NCBI GenBank assembly: GCA_036338025.1
Contig: JAYZDB010000034.1
Span: 1-51,057 of the forward strand
Direction of reading: 5' to 3'
Source: JAYZDB01 sp036338025
GTDB lineage: Bacteria > Planctomycetota > UBA1135 > UBA2386
DNA: 51,057 nucleotides
Positions 17,794 through 24,781 of this stretch are shown piece by piece (the first letter of the stretch is position 1; the number at the start of each line of letters is the position of its first letter). The translations under genes and the position numbers were made by a program. The notes below the pieces were generated by a model, which saw nothing but the letters and a program-made list of their open reading frames with translations, was not told the DNA's origin and did not search any database.

Positions 17794-18879
17794 TTAGCTC
17801 AATAGACCGGCGCGAAGGTCCTGCGCCAGGAGTTGATGGAAGTGGTACATCGGTGCCTCGAACCGGGACGCGTACAGTCCCTCGTAGACTCCGGACTCCA
17901 ACCCTTCCTGTACGAGACCGACCACTTCGCTGTCCTCTTGCTGAACCCGGTCAGAGTCGTGCAAAGCGGACTCGAGTTCCTGTTCGGAAGCCTCGCCCTC
18001 ATGGTAGTAGTCAAAGACCACCCGGCATCGGCGCTCGTCGATGGGCAAGACCAGGTTGGTGTCGGCCCAGGAACCGTAACGGTTGATCATGAAATTGGGA
18101 TACGTCCAGATGTAGTGGGCGAGATCCCCCAGACGGTCGTGGTCCTCAGCGGGACAGGTCTGCACCGAGTAGCGGTCACCCAGGCGCACCTCGTAGTCCT
18201 CAAACGACAACTGCGCACACAAACCAGGATGCATGTGCGGCACGTGGTAGCCACCGTCGAGGTAATTGTCGACGAACACCTTCCAGTTGCATTGCAGTTC
18301 GTACTCCCGCGTCGTCACGAACGTCAGGGAGTCGAGAGCAAGCGCGTCGAGTTCGCTCCGCAGGCTTGCGAACTGCTCATTCGGATCTTGAGGATTCGAA
18401 CCAAAGTGCAGCAGCACGAAACCGCCAAGGGTTGCGATGGGAATCGGACGCAGTCCCACCGTCCCGGTCCTGAACGCCCCGACCTCGCCGGCCAGGGGAG
18501 CGCGCTTCAACGCCCCATCGAGCTTGTACTCCCAACCGTGGTAGGGGCAGGTGAAGTGCTCGACCCTGCCATGACCTTTGGCAACGCAGGTGCCGTGGTG
18601 GGCACATACGTTGTAGAAGCCGCGCAGTTCACCGTCCTGGTCGCGGGTGACCAGGAATGGCCGTCTGGCGAGCGAACCCGTGAAGTAGTCGCCGACCTCC
18701 GGCACCTGGCCCAGACGGCCGACAATCTGCCAACTGTTCGCGAAGACCGCATCTCGCTCAAACGGCCTGAAGGCCGGCTCCGTGTACCAACTCGCTGGCG
18801 GCGGAGTCGCCGCTTCGATCGCCAACGAGGGATCGAACTGGGCGATCTGGTCTCGCAGGGTAAGAGGGGCTGCCGTCAT
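17794..18879 (-). CDS. Rieske non-haem iron oxygenase, alpha subunit (choline/betaine monooxygenase-like)
   Basis: 361 residues. The Rieske cluster ligands are visible: Cys92 and His94 in CAHHG, then Cys111 and His114 in CPYHGW. The catalytic domain has NWKVFVDNYLDGGYHVPHMH, with Asp204 and the iron-binding His212 and His217. Size and spacing fit alpha subunits acting on quaternary amines (GbcA, choline monooxygenase, CntA), but aromatic-ring or other demethylases cannot be excluded. No ferredoxin reductase or beta subunit is encoded nearby, so electrons must come from elsewhere. It is the first gene of the operon that runs to 13394 and is divergent from the isomerase at 18966. Confidence 0.88.
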   Translation of the reverse strand: MTAAPLTLRDQIAQFDPSLAIEAATPPPASWYTEPAFRPFERDAVFANSWQIVGRLGQVPEVGDYFTGSLARRPFLVTRDQDGELRGFYNVCAHHGTCVAKGHGRVEHFTCPYHGWEYKLDGALKRAPLAGEVGAFRTGTVGLRPIPIATLGGFVLLHFGSNPQDPNEQFASLRSELDALALDSLTFVTTREYELQCNWKVFVDNYLDGGYHVPHMHPGLCAQLSFEDYEVRLGDRYSVQTCPAEDHDRLGDLAHYIWTYPNFMINRYGSWADTNLVLPIDERRCRVVFDYYHEGEASEQELESALHDSDRVQQEDSEVVGLVQEGLESGVYEGLYASRFEAPMYHFHQLLAQDLRAGLLS

Positions 18880-18965
18880 GTGATCAATCGTAATCGCCAG
18901 GATCCCTATCGCCAGATGCCGCCGCTATGATCTCGCCCGCCTCGACATACCCAATCCAGCTCACC

Positions 18966-19868
18966 ATGAACCGACGCAACTTCCTCTACACAGGTGCCCT
19001 CGCCACCGCGGGCGCGAGTTCGACAAATCTCCTCCATCTGACCCAACAGGGCAAACAGGGCGCAGTCAAGCCGTTCAAACGCGAGTGGCGCATGCGTTAT
19101 GCACCGCGCCTCGATTGGGGGCCAGGCTCCCTGATCGAGCGGGTCGAGCGGGTCGCAAGTTACGGGTTCACGGGCGTCGAGTTCAACTGGCTCGCCCGGC
19201 GCAAGATGAAGGAGATCACCGACCTGCGCAAACGCATGGACCAGCTGGACGTCAAAATGGGGATCTTCGTCGCCAACGGCAATGGCCGCCGACTCACCAG
19301 CCCCGAAGGCCGCGGCGCGTTCCTCAAGGATCTTGATCACAGCATCGAGGTCCACAAGGTGATCGGGAACAACTTCTGCACGACGCTGACCGGCAACGTG
19401 CTGAAGGGCGTTCCTCGTGCACAGCAAAAGCAGGCACTCATTGACAACCTGAAGGCCGCCGCGGACAAACTCGAGGGCAGCGGCCTCACCCTGGTGGTCG
19501 AGCCGCTCAACCCACTCAACCACCGTGGCTACTTCCTGGTCACTTCACCCGAGTCCAACGAGGTGATGAAGGCCGTCGGCAGCAAGCACGTGAAGATCCT
19601 CTTCGACATCTACCACCAACAGATCAGCGAAGGCAACCTGATCCACAACATCCGGAAGTACTGGGATGAGATCGCCTACTTCCAGGTCGGAGACGTCCCC
19701 GGGCGTCGCGAACCCCTGACCGGTGAGATCAACTACCGCAACGTCTTCAAGGCAATCTACGACAAGGGCTACCGCGGCTTCCTCGGCATGGAACACGGCT
19801 TGTCCAAGAAGGGGCCGGCCGGGATCCACAAGTGCTTCGAGGCCTACCGCTGGTGCGACAGCTGGTAG
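18966..19868 (+). CDS. Tat-exported hydroxypyruvate isomerase-like TIM-barrel protein
   Basis: 300 residues. The ATG at 18966 is chosen because it opens a Tat signal (MNRRNFLYTGALATAG, twin Arg then FL). The barrel carries the family's metal and catalytic regions: VVEPLNPLNHRGYF, LFDIYHQQISEGNL, YFQVGDVPGRREPLTGEINY and LGMEHG. These match hydroxypyruvate isomerases closely, including the Glu, Asp/His and second Glu ligands. True Hyi enzymes are cytoplasmic, so a Tat-exported copy probably acts on another small sugar or keto acid outside the cytoplasm, as many planctomycete xylose-isomerase-like proteins may. It is divergent from the Rieske operon with an 86-bp gap. Confidence 0.82.
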   Translation: MNRRNFLYTGALATAGASSTNLLHLTQQGKQGAVKPFKREWRMRYAPRLDWGPGSLIERVERVASYGFTGVEFNWLARRKMKEITDLRKRMDQLDVKMGIFVANGNGRRLTSPEGRGAFLKDLDHSIEVHKVIGNNFCTTLTGNVLKGVPRAQQKQALIDNLKAAADKLEGSGLTLVVEPLNPLNHRGYFLVTSPESNEVMKAVGSKHVKILFDIYHQQISEGNLIHNIRKYWDEIAYFQVGDVPGRREPLTGEINYRNVFKAIYDKGYRGFLGMEHGLSKKGPAGIHKCFEAYRWCDSW

Positions 19869-19931
19869 CTCGCGATCGGCAGGTGTCGCGCCTGACCGCC
19901 ACCCGCCGCGACAGCCGGCCTTAAAGTGCGC

Positions 19932-19964
19932 CGCGGCCCCCGAACCCATACTTCGAGGGCCGCG
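19932..19964 (+). terminator. Long GC hairpin after the isomerase gene
   Basis: CGCGGCCC (19932-19939) pairs with GGGCCGCG (19957-19964). Inside, after one mismatch, CGAA pairs with TTCG. It lies 64 bases past the stop at 19868 in a convergent gap. No T-run follows, so this may be a factor-assisted terminator or a palindromic intergenic element. Confidence 0.45.
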
Positions 19965-20073
19965 ACAATCCCATACTCTTGTCTCGTCCACCCTCAAGAG
20001 CGGCGGACAGCGCAGAATCGAAGCAGGCTTCCCCGGGTTTTTGTGGCAAGCCCATCCCGGCCTGGGGGCTCGG

Positions 20074-20089
20074 TAATAACTAGTTATTA
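20074..20089. promoter_or_regulatory. Perfect 16-bp AT-rich palindrome
   Basis: TAATAACT followed directly by AGTTATTA, a perfect palindrome with no loop, in an otherwise GC-rich gap between convergent genes (19868 and 20095). It lies 6 bases past the propeller gene's stop. It could be a protein-binding site or part of a bidirectional transcription end. It is unusual in base composition for this window. Confidence 0.4.
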
Positions 20090-20094
20090 TGTAA

Positions 20095-21576
20095 CTACTT
20101 ACCGACAGACCACAGGTGACGCTCGGTCCGCATCAAGATCTGGTCACGCAGGATCGCAGGGGTCGCGTGGATCTTCTCGCCAAAGTCCACGACCGCATCA
20201 ACCTGCAATGTGTTCGAGACCTTCAGGAAGTGGCAGGTCCCACCACTCGTGCAGACCAGCACGTGGTTTCCCACCCCGACGGGAGAGGCATAGGCCTCGC
20301 TTAGATCACTCAAGCGCTTCTGACGGTAGTGCGCCGTGCCGGAGACGGGATTGAGGCAGGTGACCAGGCCACCGGACTTGTAGAGGTAGAGCCGACCCTT
20401 ATGCAGCAACGGCGAAGACACGTAGGGCAGGCCCCGCCTGTACTCCCACTTGACGTGGGAGTCCGTGATGGTGCCCTCACCACCCGCCTTCACCGCGACA
20501 CAGATGTTCCGACCGGGACTTCTCGAGGACTTCAGGAAACCTGAGACCTCGCGCACCTCCCAGGCGCCGCTCTTGTTCCGATCAGCGAACTCGAAGCAGT
20601 CCTTTGCGCGGCACTCGTGGAGTTCGTCGGGTAACACCTTGCCGTCATCGTTGATATCCAGTTTGCGGAATAAGGACTTGCCGTCCCGAAGGTCCTTCCT
20701 GCTGAACTTGCCTTCGCCAAACAGGGAGTCGATCATCGTCGATCCTTGCGCATTGCTGGTGGTCCAGGCAGCGTGGTAGATCATGTCCTTGTCAGCTGTC
20801 GGCGTAGGGCACACGAAGATCGCCGTGTTGCCGACCTGCCACAAGCGCTCTCCGGTATCTGGATCAAACGACGTCAAGCGACCGGTTCCAGCTACTACGA
20901 GTTCTTCGCGCTTCGAGTTTTTCCACAGGAAGGGCGTCGAGTAGGTCATGATGAAAGCGAGCCGCGGGATCTTCCAGAGCTGCTCACCGTCCTGGCGCGA
21001 CAAGCCGAGGATTGCACGTTCTCGTGCGCCATCGCGCACAACAACCACCGCATCGCCAGCGAGGATCAGCGAATTGGCGGTCCCGAACTGGTGCCTTGGC
21101 ACCGGCAGCTTCTTCTCCCACACGGGCTTGCCGTCCATCGCCAGGGCGCAGACACCGTAAGCACCAAAGTAGAAGTAGACCCGGTCACCGTCGGTGCACC
21201 CGGTGGGCATGGCGGGGCAACAAGACGTGTGCTCCGCGAGTTCTTCGCCTCGTGACCGCACCACATGGCGCCACAGTTCCTTGCCGGTCTTGCGGGAGTA
21301 GCTCAGCATGAGGAGTTGCTCACCCTCGTAGCCCGACAAGAAGACCTGGTCCTTCCACACAATCGGAGACGAGTGCCCGGCGGGTACCTCGACCTTCCAG
21401 CCCAGGTGCTTTTCGAGGTCAAACGGAATCGGCACATCCGTCGAAGGCGCGACCGCCAAGCCATCAGAACCCCGGAACTGCGACCAATGGGCAAACTGCT
21501 GGCCGAATCCAGCCGAAGCCAGAAGGACGGTGGCGAAGCTAGCACACAGGATATCGCAGGTTCTAATCCGGATCAT
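20095..21576 (-). CDS. Secreted PQQ-type beta-propeller with embedded EF-hand pair
   Basis: 493 residues. The ATG at 21576 is chosen because it opens a signal peptide (MIRIRTCDILCASFATVLLASAGFG) and because the longer frame would run into the divergent DUF547 gene. The body shows BamB/PQQ-like blades: SRKTGKELWRHVV, SRQDGEQLWKIP and DPDTGERLWQVG. Between blades sits an EF-hand pair (DINDDGKVLPDE and DRNKSGAWEVRE). Such outer-compartment propellers are abundant in planctomycetes and mostly uncharacterised. No catalytic residues are evident, so a structural or binding role is as likely as an enzymatic one. Confidence 0.8.
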   Translation of the reverse strand: MIRIRTCDILCASFATVLLASAGFGQQFAHWSQFRGSDGLAVAPSTDVPIPFDLEKHLGWKVEVPAGHSSPIVWKDQVFLSGYEGEQLLMLSYSRKTGKELWRHVVRSRGEELAEHTSCCPAMPTGCTDGDRVYFYFGAYGVCALAMDGKPVWEKKLPVPRHQFGTANSLILAGDAVVVVRDGARERAILGLSRQDGEQLWKIPRLAFIMTYSTPFLWKNSKREELVVAGTGRLTSFDPDTGERLWQVGNTAIFVCPTPTADKDMIYHAAWTTSNAQGSTMIDSLFGEGKFSRKDLRDGKSLFRKLDINDDGKVLPDELHECRAKDCFEFADRNKSGAWEVREVSGFLKSSRSPGRNICVAVKAGGEGTITDSHVKWEYRRGLPYVSSPLLHKGRLYLYKSGGLVTCLNPVSGTAHYRQKRLSDLSEAYASPVGVGNHVLVCTSGGTCHFLKVSNTLQVDAVVDFGEKIHATPAILRDQILMRTERHLWSVGK

Positions 21577-21738
21577 GGCGGAGCGAGAGTCATCGAGAGT
21601 CCGGGAGTATAGGTCGTACGGACGAGCAATGCGCCGTTCGGAATGCCCGACATGCACCGCTTGACGAAAACAAGTTGTTCCGCACCTGGGATGTGCGCGA
21701 GATCCAGTAGCAGTGTCCAGCAGTCCAGGCATACTCCG

Positions 21739-22569
21739 GTGGTGAAGAGTCGTACCCTGATCCTGATCTTGTTGGTCTTGGCGCTGCTGGTGGTAGTGCA
21801 GCCAATCAGCTGCCATCAACTAGAGCGCTGGTTCGGACCAGCGTCCGTCAATCTCAGGGAAGCCTACACCAACGGAAACACCGGGCCTCGCATCGACCAC
21901 AACACCTTCGACGCAGTACTCGAACGCTGCGTCACTGCATCCGGGCAGGTCCGCTACCAGGTCCTGGCCGAAGATCGCACGGGTCTCGATCGCTACATCG
22001 CAGAACTCGGCCGGGTGATCTTCGACCCTTTGCCGCGAAACGAGAAGCTGGCGCTACTGATCAACGCCTACAACGCCTTCACGCTCTGCCTGATCCTCGA
22101 TCACGGTCCATCCTTGGATTCGATTCGAGACATTCCTGAAGTCGATCGGTGGACCGCACGACGCTGGCAACTTGGAAATGAGGTCATGACTCTCGATGAA
22201 ATCGAGCACGACTACCTGCGCGGGCGCTTCAAGGAGCCCCGGATTCACTTCGCGATCAACTGTGCGAGTGTCAGCTGCCCACCACTCCGACGAGAAGCCT
22301 ACCGCGGTGATCGCATCGAGCAGCAACTTGAGGAACAGGCCAAGGCCGTGCACGCCAACTCGGCCTGGGTCCAGCTGGATTCCTCGGCGCAGACCATTCA
22401 GCTCAACCGGCTGTACTTGTGGTTTGAGGGCGACTTCGAACAAGCGGCCGGCAGCGTGCTGGGATTCGCAGCGCGCTTCCATCCGGGCCTCGCCGCCGAA
22501 CTGGAGGCCGGCAGGACGCCGAGCATCGAGTGGCTCGAATACGACTGGAACTTGAATCAGGCCCGCTGA
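21739..22569 (+). CDS. DUF547 protein with N-terminal membrane anchor
   Basis: About 276 residues. It is recognised by NEKLALLINAYNAFTLCLIL and HFAINCASVSCPPLRREAY, both strong DUF547 signatures. The first segment (SRTLILILLVLALLVVV) is a membrane anchor or signal, with a cysteine soon after it (PISC) that might be lipidated. The start is uncertain: two adjacent GTG codons at 21739 and 21742 sit just before the anchor with AGG about 10 bases upstream; ATG codons at 21691 and 21643 are alternatives. The function of DUF547 is unknown, though a cysteine-based catalytic site has been suggested for the family. It ends 7 bases from the convergent COG3014 gene. Confidence 0.75.
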   Translation: MVKSRTLILILLVLALLVVVQPISCHQLERWFGPASVNLREAYTNGNTGPRIDHNTFDAVLERCVTASGQVRYQVLAEDRTGLDRYIAELGRVIFDPLPRNEKLALLINAYNAFTLCLILDHGPSLDSIRDIPEVDRWTARRWQLGNEVMTLDEIEHDYLRGRFKEPRIHFAINCASVSCPPLRREAYRGDRIEQQLEEQAKAVHANSAWVQLDSSAQTIQLNRLYLWFEGDFEQAAGSVLGFAARFHPGLAAELEAGRTPSIEWLEYDWNLNQAR

Positions 22570-22576
22570 GACTTCG

Positions 22577-23929
22577 TCAGCGCGAACTCATCGGCGGCGG
22601 GCCGCCAGCTTGGGTCGGAGTCATCCCCAAAACGAATGTGTTGTAGCCAGCGTGCACCCGAACGCGAACGCGCTGTTCACCACCAACCACGCGACCGTTC
22701 CGGATCGCCCGCAAGACGACATCATGCTCGCCTTCCGGAAGCTCCACCCGCATGGCCTGAAAACTAGCTGGCAGAAGATTCCAGCAGCGTAGGTCGGCGC
22801 CTTCTGTCGCAGCCCAGATATTGCCAAGGATGTCGATCCCGACGCGCAACAAGTCTGCCTCACCGCGACGCTCTCGGCGTTCAGAGGTGTTGTGTGTCAC
22901 TACCTCCTTGCTGCCCTCGACGACCGCGGCCTTCAGGGTTCTGCGAATGACGCCCCGTGCCAACACCCAGGGCCGCATCGCATCAAACTCCACACGCGCG
23001 GTCTCTTCGACATCCGTAATGAGCGCCGTCTGACCGACTCGCTTGCCACCGATGAACACCGCGACGGCCTCTGGATTCTCCCGGTAGAATGCCAGGGCCG
23101 GAATCGGCACCGGCACATTGATAGGCACGAAGCTCTGCTGCTTCTTGACCGCCCAGATCAACTGAGCAGCCGCCAACGCGTCGCTGGTAGCCTGCTCGCG
23201 AACCTCTACCCGAAACGGTGCGCGACCGACCATCGAAAGAACGTGCACAACACCGTGTCCTGGCGGACAGAATCTACCGTTGGTAGCACGTTCTAGATTG
23301 GCCTTGGCGTCACGATGCCAAGGCGCGAGTTCCAAGACCTTGGCATATTCTCGCTGGGCCTCACTGCGACCTCGGGGTCGCTGCTCGCTGATGATCCCCC
23401 GCAGATAGTTGCCGAATGCCACCAGCTTGTAGGCCTTCTTCGGAGACTCGATCTCCCCCGAATCAAAGTTCGCAATGATCGCCTGCTGCTTCTCAAGGAC
23501 CTGCAAGGCGTAGGCAAAGGCGTCGTGCCCGCCCTCCATCAGGTCGCAAACCGCCAACATCACACGCACCAGCACGTGCTCGTAGTCCGCCGCCGGATAG
23601 GAGGTGCTCCGATCGTCGAGAAAAACGGACGTAGCCCAGTCGGTGTAGCTGCCTTCTGCCTTGGTGTCGAGAGTATCGCGAGCCTTGCGAAGCACCTCGA
23701 CCGCGGCCGTCGGGTCCAGGTTCGCCTGGTGTGCAATCCCGAGTTCGAGCTGGTAGAGATGTGCGTTGCTGGCGTCGCGTTTTTTCAGTTCCAGGAGTCG
23801 GTCGACCGCTGATCGGTAGTCACCAACCGAGTAGGCCTCGCGGATGCCTACCATCGGATCCGAAGCGCACGCCGCGACGCCAAGGGCCACCCCCACGAGC
23901 GTCAACAAGCGCCGAATCGCGGACACCAT
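22577..23929 (-). CDS. COG3014-like TPR lipoprotein
   Basis: 450 residues. The signal peptide ends in GVAACAS, a lipobox-like site, so it is probably a lipoprotein. The N-terminal half is TPR-like (YSVGDYRSAVDRLLELKKR, then repeated helices). The C-terminal part is a beta-rich domain beginning near PPGHGVVHVLSMVGRAPF. This arrangement matches COG3014 proteins, which in gammaproteobacteria are encoded next to LpoB and YcfL. Here the LpoB-like gene is directly upstream (24-base gap), which supports the call. The role is unknown; the neighbour suggests envelope or peptidoglycan regulation. Confidence 0.7.
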   Translation of the reverse strand: MVSAIRRLLTLVGVALGVAACASDPMVGIREAYSVGDYRSAVDRLLELKKRDASNAHLYQLELGIAHQANLDPTAAVEVLRKARDTLDTKAEGSYTDWATSVFLDDRSTSYPAADYEHVLVRVMLAVCDLMEGGHDAFAYALQVLEKQQAIIANFDSGEIESPKKAYKLVAFGNYLRGIISEQRPRGRSEAQREYAKVLELAPWHRDAKANLERATNGRFCPPGHGVVHVLSMVGRAPFRVEVREQATSDALAAAQLIWAVKKQQSFVPINVPVPIPALAFYRENPEAVAVFIGGKRVGQTALITDVEETARVEFDAMRPWVLARGVIRRTLKAAVVEGSKEVVTHNTSERRERRGEADLLRVGIDILGNIWAATEGADLRCWNLLPASFQAMRVELPEGEHDVVLRAIRNGRVVGGEQRVRVRVHAGYNTFVLGMTPTQAGGPPPMSSR

Positions 23930-23953
23930 CGTAGGATTCAGAACGAAATCAGC

Positions 23954-24565
23954 CTACTTCCTGAACCACTTGCGGACCATCGCGCCTTCTGTGTCGGTAT
24001 CTCCCGTTGCAGCATTGATCAGGCGAAGCGTCAGCAGATAGTTGGCCTGACGACCATCATCACCTCTCGTCCCGCCCCGGGTGAGGCTGCCGTACATCAA
24101 GAACTGCACCGGCGATTTCTTCTTTTCAAGAACCTTCGCGAACTCACGTTGTGACTTGGGCAAGAGCAGCTTCTCTACCGGTAGGTTGCCCATTTCGCTC
24201 AGTACCGCGGTCACCAGTTCTTCAGCAACAATTCGATACGCCGGGTGCTGGTCAATTCCAATCTGGATGCGGTCGATCAACTGTTCGCGCCACTCCCCCA
24301 GTTCTTCCTTGGTCCGGTTCTGCAGATCCACGAAAGCAAGACGGCGAACCTGGATGCCGGCCTCATCGCCACGGTGCCGGTCCAAGAGCTTGGTGACCGA
24401 CTCGGTGATCAGTTTCTCGAAGGCCGCAGCGCCCGCACCGTCGGTATCAACCATGTTCTTCTCATCGTCCTCCATGATCCTGGCGGAAGGGCCTGTTTCG
24501 CAGGCAACGGGCAGAATCAGGGTGACGAAAAGGCTCAGGTAGTAGAGGGTAAATTTCATGGTCAT
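23954..24565 (-). CDS. LpoB/CsgG-like lipoprotein
   Basis: 203 residues (or 201 if the second ATG at 24559 is used; no Shine-Dalgarno site decides). The signal is MKFTLYYLSLFVTLILPVAC with a cysteine suited to lipidation. The mature part has RRLAFVDLQNRT, an LIDRIQIGIDQHPAYRIV stretch and FLMYGSLTR near the end, the layout of LpoB and related CsgG-type domains. In enterobacteria LpoB activates the peptidoglycan synthase PBP1b. Whether that partner exists here is unknown. It is followed by the COG3014-like gene; a YcfL-like third member of the module is not seen. Confidence 0.7.
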   Translation of the reverse strand: MTMKFTLYYLSLFVTLILPVACETGPSARIMEDDEKNMVDTDGAGAAAFEKLITESVTKLLDRHRGDEAGIQVRRLAFVDLQNRTKEELGEWREQLIDRIQIGIDQHPAYRIVAEELVTAVLSEMGNLPVEKLLLPKSQREFAKVLEKKKSPVQFLMYGSLTRGGTRGDDGRQANYLLTLRLINAATGDTDTEGAMVRKWFRK

Positions 24566-24724
24566 GTGGTGGACAAAGAAGACGGAACGCTACGCGCGGG
24601 TCCGCGTGGCGGAAATCCCTGGTCAGGATCCGAAAATGCTACTTCTTGCCGGCCTCAAGTTCCCCAGATCACTCGAACATCCGATCGGGTTTGGTGTTTC
24701 ACGGCCTCGCAAGGGCGATGAGGC

Positions 24725-24751
24725 GCGATCGAGATCTCCTGGCTCGATCGC
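24725..24751 (-). terminator. 9-bp inverted repeat after the eight-haem cytochrome gene
   Basis: GCGATCGAG (24725-24733) pairs perfectly with CTCGATCGC (24743-24751), loop 9 bases. It lies 30 bases past the stop of the cytochrome gene (24782) and upstream of the LpoB-like gene. There is no T-run. The rest of the gap 24566-24724 shows nothing recognisable. Confidence 0.35.
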
Positions 24752-24781
24752 ATCCCGATCGGAGCAAGCTCGCGGACGGGA

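Noticed and set aside
17833..18930. Long plus-strand open frame opposite the Rieske gene
   Set aside because: It is antisense to a gene with clear Rieske and iron-binding motifs. Its translation has no domain and reflects the GC-rich codon pattern of the real strand.
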